A DNA stretch of 64,000 bases from assembly GCF_003417065.2 (NCBI RefSeq), contig NZ_QVLT01000014.1:1-64000 (forward strand), written 5' to 3'. The DNA is from Hymenobacter lapidiphilus (lineage in GTDB: Bacteria > Bacteroidota > Bacteroidia > Cytophagales > Hymenobacteraceae). The notes under the pieces are model-generated. The model saw nothing but the letters and a program-made list of their open reading frames with translations, did not search any database and had not been told where the DNA came from. The position numbers and the translations under genes are program-made. Positions within the stretch are counted from its first letter, which is position 1, and every line of letters starts with the position of its first letter. Shown here in pieces: positions 33,431 through 41,577 of this stretch.

Positions 33431-35092
33431 CTACTTGACCGGCGCGGCCTGCTGGGCCAGCTGCACGGCGCGGTACAGGTTCACGATGCCACCGGTGCTG
33501 GAGAGGTCGGCGAAATCGACGAGCTTATCGGAGCCGGGCTGGCGCACCTGGGTGTGGGTGGGCTGGGCCGAAGCCAGAATGAGGCGTTTGAGGTCGGCGG
33601 CCGTGAGCTCGGGGAAGTAGCTTTTAAGCGTGGCGGCAATGCCCGATACCACCGGGGCGGCCATGCTCGTGCCGCTCAGGTTGCCGTAGCGGCCGCCGGG
33701 CAACGTCGAGTAAATCTGGTTGCCGGGCGCAAATACATCTACCTGGGTTTTGCCGAAGTTGGAGAAGTCGGCGGCCAGACCGGCATCGTTGTCGCGCGAG
33801 GAGGCGCCCACCGTAATCAGGTTCGGGATGCGCTGGCCACTGAGATACACCGGGGCCGGATACTGCAGCTTCTGGTCGAGGTTCTCGTTCTCGTTGCCGG
33901 CCGAATGCACCAGCAGCACGCCCTTGCTGTCGGCGTAGCGGATGGCTTCCTCCACGGCCGCGCGCTGGGGCGAGTAGTACTTGCCGAAGCTCATGTTGAT
34001 GATGCTGGCTCCGTGGTCGGTGGCGTACCGGATGGCGTTGGCCACATCCTTGTCGCGCTCGTCGCCATCGGGCACGGCGCGCACGGCCATCAGGCGCACC
34101 ACGGGCGGCGCGATGCCCATAATGCCGAGGTTGTTTACGCGGTCGGCCCCAATGATGCCGGCCACGTGGGTGCCGTGCAGCGCATCGGGCCCGGATACGT
34201 CGGCGTTGCCGTAGAGGCGTTGCTTGATATTAAACGGGTCGTCGCCCACAATCGGGCGAGGGTTGTAGCTCAGGTTGAGGCCGTAGTCGAGCTGGTCCTG
34301 GGTTTGTTTCAGCCCGCTCTTCATCTCGGCTAGAATATCATCGAGCGAGCCGAAGCCGGTATTAAGCAGCAGCCCGTAGAGCTGGCCCGACAGCTCGCGT
34401 AACTTGGGGTCGGTAGTGGGCGGGTTGCGCAGGGTGGCCGTATCGATGCGCTCCACGCCCAGCTTCTGCCGCAGCAAGTCCGAAACGGCCATATTCTCGG
34501 CATATATCTGGCTGTACTCCTTCAGGCGGTCGGTGTTCTCCTTCACCTTGGCATCGTAGCTCTTCTTCACCCTAACATATAGGTCGAAGTCGGGGCGTTG
34601 GGCGGCGGGCACGCCAACGCGGCTCTTGCCCTTGAAACGGGGCTGCAACTGGGCCAGCAGGCGGGTTTCTTCGAGAGTTTCGAGGTTGATGTTGCGGCCG
34701 TCGGCGCCGCCCAGGTAGTTCCAGCCCCACACGTCGTCGGCGTAGCCATTCTTATCATCGTCGAGGCCGTTGCCGGCCACTTCGCGGGCATTGCGCCAGA
34801 GCATGCGCTTCAGGTCGGCGTGGGTGGTATCGATGCCGGCATCAATCACGGCCACTACCACCGGAGTAGGGGTACGGCCGGCCAGCAGCTCCTGGTAGGT
34901 GCGGTGTACGCTCACGCCCATTACGCGGTCGGCGGTGGGGTCGAGCAGGTACCACTGCAAAGTGGCGGCGGCTTCCGGCGAGGGGGCTTCGGGAGGAGCC
35001 GGCGCTACGGTTTGGGCCGTAGCCAGCAGCGGCAGACTGAGGGCGAGGCCCAGTACTGCGAGGCGCAGGCGGGCAACTAGAGGGAAGGACAT
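33431..35092 (-). CDS. S8 family serine peptidase (subtilisin-like), secreted
   Basis: The 553-aa protein starts at 35092 with a signal peptide ending LLATAQ (about 27). The catalytic triad is Asp84 (AVIDAGIDTTH), His306 (HGTHVAGIIGA) and Ser476 (LSGTSMAAPVVSG), with oxyanion Asn400 (HSAGNENEN). The D-to-H spacing of about 220 residues holds a helical, charged insertion (about 140-270) typical of Bacteroidota S8 peptidases. It should act as a periplasmic or secreted endopeptidase. It has no C-terminal sorting domain. A TATCTTTT element sits 8 bases before the ATG. Confidence 0.93.
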   Translation of the reverse strand: MSFPLVARLRLAVLGLALSLPLLATAQTVAPAPPEAPSPEAAATLQWYLLDPTADRVMGVSVHRTYQELLAGRTPTPVVVAVIDAGIDTTHADLKRMLWRNAREVAGNGLDDDKNGYADDVWGWNYLGGADGRNINLETLEETRLLAQLQPRFKGKSRVGVPAAQRPDFDLYVRVKKSYDAKVKENTDRLKEYSQIYAENMAVSDLLRQKLGVERIDTATLRNPPTTDPKLRELSGQLYGLLLNTGFGSLDDILAEMKSGLKQTQDQLDYGLNLSYNPRPIVGDDPFNIKQRLYGNADVSGPDALHGTHVAGIIGADRVNNLGIMGIAPPVVRLMAVRAVPDGDERDKDVANAIRYATDHGASIINMSFGKYYSPQRAAVEEAIRYADSKGVLLVHSAGNENENLDQKLQYPAPVYLSGQRIPNLITVGASSRDNDAGLAADFSNFGKTQVDVFAPGNQIYSTLPGGRYGNLSGTSMAAPVVSGIAATLKSYFPELTAADLKRLILASAQPTHTQVRQPGSDKLVDFADLSSTGGIVNLYRAVQLAQQAAPVK

Positions 35093-35356
35093 GTGCAAAG
35101 AAAAGATACTGTAGAAGAGGCGGACTGCTGCAATAGCAGGGTAACGTAAACCGGGCGCCGCCGCTGTAAAAATAGCAAGCAGCCCACCGGGAAGCACCTT
35201 ACAGACGCCCGCCCGGACTGGCCCGACGCACGCGGCCGGCAATTTGCCGCCGCGCCGTCTGCAATAACCCGGCCGCGCCGGCCGCAGCCCGAATCCGGCC
35301 GGCCGTGCGTAGCTTTCGCATCTGCTCCCATTTTCAACTGCTTTACCCCCCTGCCC

Positions 35357-36034
35357 ATGCCCCAGTACGCCGAAGTTTTTGAGCGCAACCGCGAATGGGT
35401 AGCTGCCCGCACGGCCAGCAACCCCAATTTTCCGGCCTCACTCGCCGCCGATCAGCAGCCCGATTACCTCTACATCGGGTGCAGCGACAGCCGCGTAACG
35501 GCCGAGGAGCTGATGGGCGTGGCTCCGGGCGAAGTATTCGTGCACCGCAACATCGCCAACCTGGTCAACAACATCGATCTGAACGCCATGTCGGTGATTG
35601 AGTACGCCGTGCGCCACCTGCACGTCAAGCACATCATCGTGTGCGGGCACTACGGCTGCGGCGGCGTGAAAGCAGCCATGCAGGCCCAGGATATGGGCAT
35701 TCTCAACCCCTGGCTGCGCAACATCCGCGACGTGTACCGCCTGCACCACACCGAGCTGAACGCCATCAGTGACACGGCATTGCGCTACGACCGGCTAGTG
35801 GAGCTGAACGTGCAGGAGCAGTGCATTAATGTAGTGAAAACGGCCGTTGTGCAACAAGCCTACCTGCAAGACGGTTTCCCGACGGTCCACGGTTGGGTGT
35901 TCGACCTGAAAACGGGCCTGCTGAAGGACCTGAACCTCGATTTCGTGCACATCCTGCACGACATCCAGGAAATTTATAACCTCGGCGACCAACCCGGCTG
36001 GCACCCCACCGGCGCCGCCCCAACGGCCGGTTAA
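35357..36034 (+). CDS. Beta-class carbonic anhydrase
   Basis: The 225-aa enzyme shows zinc ligands Cys42 (GCSDSR), His98 and Cys101 (VCGHYGCGGV), with the Asp44-Arg46 dyad. FVHRNIANLV and IEYAVRHLHV are also family hallmarks. It reversibly hydrates carbon dioxide in the cytosol, giving bicarbonate for carboxylases or pH control. It is transcribed alone, divergent from the S8 peptidase gene across a 264-bp GC-rich gap, and ends at a hairpin. Confidence 0.95.
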   Translation: MPQYAEVFERNREWVAARTASNPNFPASLAADQQPDYLYIGCSDSRVTAEELMGVAPGEVFVHRNIANLVNNIDLNAMSVIEYAVRHLHVKHIIVCGHYGCGGVKAAMQAQDMGILNPWLRNIRDVYRLHHTELNAISDTALRYDRLVELNVQEQCINVVKTAVVQQAYLQDGFPTVHGWVFDLKTGLLKDLNLDFVHILHDIQEIYNLGDQPGWHPTGAAPTAG

Positions 36035-36037
36035 GAA

Positions 36038-36078
36038 AGAAGCCGTACCGCTGAACAGATTTTCGCGGTACGGCTTCT
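36038..36078 (+). terminator. Hairpin after the carbonic anhydrase gene
   Basis: AGAAGCCGTACCGC pairs perfectly with GCGGTACGGCTTCT around a 13-base loop, directly after the stop codon. The T tract is poor. Confidence 0.65.
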
Positions 36079-36136
36079 GTACTGCAACCTGCCGGCCCGG
36101 CCCGCATCTTTACCGCTCTCGTTTCCCGCTTCCCGA

Positions 36137-38791
36137 ATGACCCTTCGCTGTACTTTCCGCACCGCCGCTTTGCTGCTGGTGTTGCTCACGCACTCGCTCA
36201 CGCACGCCTTCACGGCGCAGGCCCAGGCCCCTAAAACGTGGTCGTCGGGCGAGATTCTGCTGGGGCTCAAGAAGCTGAACGTGCTGGGTTCGGCCCTCTA
36301 CATCGCCGCCCACCCCGACGATGAGAACACCCGTCTGATTGCGTATTTAGCCAACGGCCGCCTCGTGGAAACCGGCTACCTAAGTGCCACCCGCGGCGAC
36401 GGCGGCCAGAACCTCATCGGCCCCGAGTTGCGCGAAGGCCTCGGCGTCATCAGGACCCAGGAGCTGCTGGCGGCCCGCCGCGTAGATGGCGGCCGGCAGT
36501 TCTTCACCCGCGCCAACGACTTTGGCTTTTCGAAAACGGCCCAGGAAACCTTCACCATCTGGGACAAGGAACAGGTGCTCTCCGATATGGTCTGGGTGAT
36601 TCGCCAGCGCCGGCCCGACGTGCTGATAACCCGTTTCCCGCCCGACGCCCGCGCCGGCCACGGCCACCACACCGCCTCGGCCATGCTGGCCATCGAGGCC
36701 TTCGATGCCGCCGCCGACCCCAAGCGTTTCCCCGAGCAGCTGCAATATGTGCAGCCCTGGCAGGCCAAGCGCCTGCTCTGGAACACGGGTAGCTTCTTCG
36801 TGAAGGCGGGCGAGGACATGAGCCAGTATTTCCAGCTCGATGCCGGCGGCTTCAACCCGCTGCTGGGCCGCAGCTACGGCGAAATTGCCGCCGAAAGCCG
36901 CACCAGCCACAAAAGCCAGGGCTTCGGCAGCAGCGCCCAGCGCGGCGAGGCCCCGGAGTATTTCCAGCTGCTGAAAGGAGCCCCCGCCAAAACCGACCTA
37001 TTCGACGGCGTAGACCTGACCTGGAACCGCGTGCCGGGCGGCGCGGCCGTGGGGAAATTGGTGGATGAGGTGATTAAGAATTATGATGCAGCCAATCCGA
37101 GTGCGAGTGTGGCGGGGCTAATAGCTGTAAAAAAGGGCTTCAGTAACTTGAACAATGCAAATTCGTTGTTCTGGTTGTTTGAGAAGCAAAAACAAGTAGA
37201 TGTCTTGATACAGGCTTGCTTGGGAATCTACGTTGAGGCAGTTGCAATAGCGCCTACTGTTGCAATGGGGCAGGAGATAGAAATAAATTGGCAAGTACTA
37301 AGCAATTCTGATTTACCCATCACGGTGAGTAGCGTTAGGCCAATGGGTTTTGCTACTGCCGATATTTCGACTGATAGGCAGTTGACGCAAGGAAAGATGC
37401 TTAGCGGGAAGATGCGCGTCACTCCACTTGCAGGAATGGGAACATCTCAACCCTATTGGTTATCCGATCTAGGAACAACTGGTATGTACTCACTGCCGAA
37501 AGAGTATGTGTTATTCCAGGGAGGGTTGAAATACAATAAGCTTATTACTAATCATTTTGGTGTGGATGGACGCCGAACAGGCTATAGTGACTATTATGCT
37601 CAAGCTGATTTGAGCAGAAAACAAATGGTGTTCAAGGAACAGAAATTGGTTGGTCATCCTGAAAGTCCTCCTGTTGTAGACCTCTATATTGGTTTATCAA
37701 TTGGGGATGAATACATAGAAGTATTTGCCCCCGTTCAATACAAGCACACGGACCCCGTGCGGGGCGAAATCTACGAGCCGCTGACGGTAGTGCCGCCAGT
37801 GATGGTGAATATCGGCGGGCAGGCCTTCGTGTTTGCCGACAACGCGCCCAAAACGGTGCCCGTGACGGTGCGGGCCGGGAAAGCCGGCGTGCGCGGCAGC
37901 GTGGCCCTCACGCTGCCCGCCGGCTGGCAGTCGGAGCCGGCGAGCTTCCCCTTCGACCTCGCCGCCAAGGATGGCGAGCAGACGGTGCAGTTCCAGGTGC
38001 GGCCGGGAGCTGGGGCGAAGGAGGGCAAAACCGAGCTGCGCGCCGTAGCTACCGTGGAGGGCCAGGCATATTCGCGCGGCTACCAAGTGATTGCCTACGA
38101 CCACATTCCGACCCAAACCCTGTTTCCCGAAGCCACCGCCCCGCTCGTCAAGCTCGACCTCAAGCGCAAGGGCCAGCAAATCGGCTACCTGATGGGGGCC
38201 GGCGACGAGGTGCCCGAGGCCCTGCGCCAGATTGGCTACACCGTTACGCTACTCAAGCCCGAAGACCTCACTGAGAACAACCTGCGCCGCTTCGATGCCG
38301 TGGTGCTCGGCATCCGGGCCTACAACACCGTCGAGCAGCTGAAAACCCGCCAGCCGGCCCTGCTGAAATACGTGGAAAACGGCGGCAACGTGGTGGTGCA
38401 GTACGTGGTGAACCGCGGCACGGTGCTGCCCCAAATCGGCCCGTACCCGCTCACCCTGGGCCGCGACCGGGTGACGGTGGAAGACGCGCCCGTGACACTG
38501 CTCAACCCCACGCAACCGCTGCTCAACACGCCCAACCGCATCACGCCCCAGGATTTTGTGGGCTGGGAGCAGGAGCAGGGTCTCTACTACCCCGAGAAGT
38601 GGGACCCGCGCTACCAGACCGTCATCAGCAGCCACGACCCCGGCGAAACCCCTAAGGAAAGCGCCATTCTGGTGACCAACTACGGCAAGGGCCACTACAT
38701 CTACACGGGCCTCAGCTTCTTCCGCGAGCTGCCCGCCGGCGTGCCCGGCGCCTACCGGATTCTGACTAATATGGTGTCGTTGGGGAAGTAG
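36137..38791 (+). CDS. PIG-L family deacetylase, secreted, with an AT-rich central patch
   Basis: The 884-aa protein has a signal peptide (to about residue 30) and a LmbE/PIG-L domain: LYIAAHPDDENTRLIAYLAN with zinc ligands His59, Asp62 and a later AGHGHHTASAML. It should deacetylate amino sugars outside the cytosol. The C-terminal half carries beta domains and a glutamine-amidotransferase-like end (VVLGIRAYNTVEQLKT, KGHYIYTGLSFFRELPAGVP). Bases from about 37060 to 37735 (residues about 309-531) are strongly richer in A+T and use different codons, although the frame is intact. This points to replacement of the middle of the gene by foreign sequence. Confidence 0.9.
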   Translation: MTLRCTFRTAALLLVLLTHSLTHAFTAQAQAPKTWSSGEILLGLKKLNVLGSALYIAAHPDDENTRLIAYLANGRLVETGYLSATRGDGGQNLIGPELREGLGVIRTQELLAARRVDGGRQFFTRANDFGFSKTAQETFTIWDKEQVLSDMVWVIRQRRPDVLITRFPPDARAGHGHHTASAMLAIEAFDAAADPKRFPEQLQYVQPWQAKRLLWNTGSFFVKAGEDMSQYFQLDAGGFNPLLGRSYGEIAAESRTSHKSQGFGSSAQRGEAPEYFQLLKGAPAKTDLFDGVDLTWNRVPGGAAVGKLVDEVIKNYDAANPSASVAGLIAVKKGFSNLNNANSLFWLFEKQKQVDVLIQACLGIYVEAVAIAPTVAMGQEIEINWQVLSNSDLPITVSSVRPMGFATADISTDRQLTQGKMLSGKMRVTPLAGMGTSQPYWLSDLGTTGMYSLPKEYVLFQGGLKYNKLITNHFGVDGRRTGYSDYYAQADLSRKQMVFKEQKLVGHPESPPVVDLYIGLSIGDEYIEVFAPVQYKHTDPVRGEIYEPLTVVPPVMVNIGGQAFVFADNAPKTVPVTVRAGKAGVRGSVALTLPAGWQSEPASFPFDLAAKDGEQTVQFQVRPGAGAKEGKTELRAVATVEGQAYSRGYQVIAYDHIPTQTLFPEATAPLVKLDLKRKGQQIGYLMGAGDEVPEALRQIGYTVTLLKPEDLTENNLRRFDAVVLGIRAYNTVEQLKTRQPALLKYVENGGNVVVQYVVNRGTVLPQIGPYPLTLGRDRVTVEDAPVTLLNPTQPLLNTPNRITPQDFVGWEQEQGLYYPEKWDPRYQTVISSHDPGETPKESAILVTNYGKGHYIYTGLSFFRELPAGVPGAYRILTNMVSLGK

Positions 38792-39124
38792 GGGCCTGCC
38801 GCATTTTCTCGCGGAGGCTCGCGGAGGCTCGAAGGAGGTGGTCTGATAAATCTGAACAGCATCGGGTGGGAGTCCTGCCTGACAGTAAGCCGGCCTGCCC
38901 GGCCCAGGCCACCATAGTGCAGCCCCCGTTCCCCACAGAAACAATGTGCGCAGGAGCCCGGCGGTTCAGGGGCGGCCTGAATAGCGGTAGGAACGATTAT
39001 CGATACGAAGCGTAGGTGTAACCCAGCAACTTCCGGGGCCAGACAACTCCTCGCGCCAACTATTCCCGCCATTTGGCTGGCAGGCCGTTACGGCACCAGC
39101 TTATCGTCTCTAACCTTACTTCTC
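38792..39124. other. 333-bp gap without a recognised gene
   Basis: The stretch between the PIG-L and sugar dehydrogenase genes holds no supported open frame. A short direct repeat (CGCGGAGGCT twice near 38810-38830) is the only structure noted. The promoter of the downstream gene must lie here, but no exact TTG/TAnnTTTG pair was found. Confidence 0.4.
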
Positions 39125-40417
39125 ATGGATAGCCGCCAATTCGTTCGTATATCCACCCTTTTGCTGGCTGGCCTCATGGCCGGCTGCCAACAATCCGGCC
39201 AGCAGACGGGTGTGCAGGACCCCGGCACAGAAAATCCTGCGCAGGTTTCGGGCCAGGCCGGCTGCTCGCCCCTGGAAACCCGGCAGGCCAAGGTGCCCAG
39301 CCAGCGTCCTACCACCCCCGACCAGACTCGGGCCTGCTCCATTACTTCTGCGGCGGCATTCGATGTAACAGTGCTGGCCAAAGGGCTTGAGCATCCGTGG
39401 GCGGTGGAGCCGCTGCCCAACGGCGACCTGCTGGTTACTGAGCGGCCCGGCCGGCTGCGCATAATATCGGCTCAGGGGCAGGTCGGGGAGCCCCTTAAGG
39501 GCCTGCCCGCGGTATACGCCACGGGTCAGGGCGGCCTGCTTGATGTTGCCCTGAGCCCCACCTTTGCCACCGACCAGCTGCTATACTGGACCTTTTCCGA
39601 GCCCCGCGGCGCCTCTGGCAACGCTACGAGTGTGGCCAGAGGCGTGCTCTCGTCTGACCGCCGGAGCGTGAGTCAGGTGAAGGTGATTTTTCAGGCTTTA
39701 CCGGCCTACAACGGCGACAATCACTTTGGCTCCCGCCTGGCTTTCGGGCCCGATGGCATGCTGTACGTAAGCCTCGGTGAGCGTTCGGACATACAAATCC
39801 GCCCCCAGGCCCAGCAGATGAATAGCCACATGGGCAAAACACTCCGCCTCACTCCCGACGGTAAGCCAGCCCCGGATAACCCGTTTGCCAAGCAGGCCGG
39901 AGCGCTGCCCGAAATCTGGACGGTGGGCCAGCGCAATGTGCAGTCCATGGCCTTCGACGCGCAGGGCCAGCTCTGGTCGGTGGACATGGGCCCGCAGGGC
40001 GGCGACGAGCTGAACCGGATTGAGGGGGGCAAAAACTACGGCTGGCCCGTGGTCACGTTTGGCGAGGAATACTCGGGCGAGCCCATCCCTAATTCCGTTA
40101 CGACCAAGCCGGGCTACGTGGATCCGGTCTATTACTGGGACCCGGTTATTGCCCCGTCGGGAGCCCAGTTCTACTCCGGTAGTGCCTTCCCTGCCTGGCA
40201 GGGCAACCTGTTTGTGGGCTCGCTCAAGGACAGGAATTTGGTGCGGCTGCAACTGGAGAACGGCCGCGTAACGGGCGAGGAGCGCCTGCTTTCCAACCGT
40301 CGGCAGCGTGTGCGCGATGTAAAGCAGGGACCAGACGGGGCGCTGTACGTCGTCACGGATGAGGACAACGGTGAGCTGTGGAAAATCACCCCCTCATCGT
40401 CGGGTAGCAGGCCGTAG
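39125..40417 (+). CDS. PQQ-dependent sugar (aldose) dehydrogenase lipoprotein
   Basis: The 430-aa protein has a lipobox (LMAGC, Cys21) and a linker to about residue 75, followed by a six-bladed propeller of the soluble glucose dehydrogenase type. GLEHPWAVEPLPNGDLLVTE opens it; NHFGSRLAFGPDGMLYVSLG holds the catalytic His; IEGGKNYGWPVV and LKDRNLVRLQLENGRV are typical later blades. It should oxidise aldoses in the periplasm using PQQ. No PQQ synthesis genes are in the window. It is close after the PIG-L gene on the same strand but with its own upstream gap. Confidence 0.9.
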   Translation: MDSRQFVRISTLLLAGLMAGCQQSGQQTGVQDPGTENPAQVSGQAGCSPLETRQAKVPSQRPTTPDQTRACSITSAAAFDVTVLAKGLEHPWAVEPLPNGDLLVTERPGRLRIISAQGQVGEPLKGLPAVYATGQGGLLDVALSPTFATDQLLYWTFSEPRGASGNATSVARGVLSSDRRSVSQVKVIFQALPAYNGDNHFGSRLAFGPDGMLYVSLGERSDIQIRPQAQQMNSHMGKTLRLTPDGKPAPDNPFAKQAGALPEIWTVGQRNVQSMAFDAQGQLWSVDMGPQGGDELNRIEGGKNYGWPVVTFGEEYSGEPIPNSVTTKPGYVDPVYYWDPVIAPSGAQFYSGSAFPAWQGNLFVGSLKDRNLVRLQLENGRVTGEERLLSNRRQRVRDVKQGPDGALYVVTDEDNGELWKITPSSSGSRP

Positions 40418-40526
40418 GAAGGGTTAGCTGGTAGAAGATAAGCTCGCAGCTTGAATGTTTGAGCCAGCGTTACCTTGTGCACCGTATGCCGCGACCCAGC
40501 GCGCGCATGTAGTCTGAATATACCCC

Positions 40527-40850
40527 ATGGACATGCGTTTTTATCTGCGCCTGCTGATTGTTGCGCTGTTGGCTGTTCCGGTTATCCTGCTGCTTATCGT
40601 TGGGGTAGATGTGCCGCTGGCTGAGCTGCTGCATCAGCAGGGCCCCTACTACCCCGCCAAGTGGGACCCCACTATCAGGCTGTTATCAGCAGCCACGACT
40701 CCGGCGAAATCCCCAAGGAAAGTTCCATTCTGGTGGCCGACTAGGCAAGGGCCACTACATCTGCTCCAGCCTGAACTTCTTCCACGAGCTGTCCGCTGGG
40801 GTGCCAGGGGCCTACCTACTGCTCACTAACATGTTGCCCTTGGGGAAGTG
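40527..40850 (+). pseudogene. Broken duplicate of the PIG-L deacetylase 3' end, behind a foreign N-terminus
   Basis: Bases 40635-40850 match 38574-38789 (the last ~70 codons of the PIG-L gene) closely: YYPAKWDP against YYPEKWDP, then GKGHYICSSLNFFHEL against GKGHYIYTGLSFFREL and ending LPLGK against VSLGK. The copy has frame changes and an in-frame TAG near 40742. The 108 bases before it encode a membrane-anchor-like start (MDMRFYLRLLIVALLAVPVI) not found in the PIG-L gene. The whole is a recombination leftover, not a working gene. Confidence 0.75.
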
Positions 40851-40906
40851 GAAACAGACTTTTAACGCACATTCACTCGCACTTAATTTCTTGCAAAACC
40901 AGATAT

Positions 40907-41326
40907 ATGAGTTGTTTAATTGCTTGGTTAATCGTCTTATTTTTCATGCCTATTGGTTCGAGTAATGCGCAATGTATAAGTGATGATGCCTGTTGTGTTG
41001 TTCAAAAAATAAAATTTATGAATAATAAAGATTTTCCCGAAGGAAGTGGAGTGTATATATTATACGTTAGAACACGAAATAATAAATATAGAATTGTTTC
41101 AACTGTTGCGAATGAAAATGAGGAGAAGTGTATTCAAGTAGGTGTTTGTTATAGTTTTGCTGTAAAAGATTATTTCTATCAAGATTCAAAATCTCCTGTC
41201 GATTTTGAATTGGCTCAATCGGATGGTGCAGTAATCAACGGTAATTATATTAAAAGGAATGAAGGAGATTACAAAAGCTTGTTCTATGATGAGAATTTAG
41301 AAGGCCTATGTTTTAGACAACAATAG
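40907..41326 (+). CDS. AT-rich secreted orphan protein, 139 aa
   Basis: The protein begins with a short signal peptide (SCLIAWLIVLFFMPIGSSNA) and continues as a beta-rich, Asn/Asp/Tyr-rich domain with five Cys after cleavage (QCISDDACCVVQ near the start and LEGLCFRQQ at the end). The DNA is much richer in A+T than anything nearby and uses other codons, so it is probably a recent acquisition. I do not recognise a family. It follows the PIG-L pseudogene, in an evidently rearranged stretch. Confidence 0.65.
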   Translation: MSCLIAWLIVLFFMPIGSSNAQCISDDACCVVQKIKFMNNKDFPEGSGVYILYVRTRNNKYRIVSTVANENEEKCIQVGVCYSFAVKDYFYQDSKSPVDFELAQSDGAVINGNYIKRNEGDYKSLFYDENLEGLCFRQQ

Positions 41327-41430
41327 TATAGGGGAATGTGGACCAATTTTAACAATTGCCTCAACTTTACCCATGTCGAATATCTCGTTAGTAAGTACCT
41401 TCGCCTCTTCTCTGTTTAAGCATTTTCGCT

Positions 41431-41577
41431 GTGCCGCATACTCCTACTTCATTAGCAACTGAACCCGACAATAAACCGCCGCTGCTGCCTTCGTGGCGGG
41501 CCTGGTACTGGCTGGTGCTGGGGGCGCTGGGGGCCGAAATCGGCTTGTTCGTGTACCTGACCCGGCTGTTTGCATGA
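41431..41577 (+). CDS. Small membrane partner of the sodium:solute symporter, 48 aa
   Basis: A GTG-started frame of 49 codons whose stop overlaps the symporter ATG (ATGA). After an acidic, Pro-rich start (EPDNKPPLLPSWRAW) comes one membrane helix (YWLVLGALGAEIGLFVYLTRLFA). Tiny single-helix proteins at this position are known as accessory proteins of some SSS symporters. The coupling by a 4-bp overlap argues that it is translated. It is too short for usual gene finders. Confidence 0.65.
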   Translation: MPHTPTSLATEPDNKPPLLPSWRAWYWLVLGALGAEIGLFVYLTRLFA

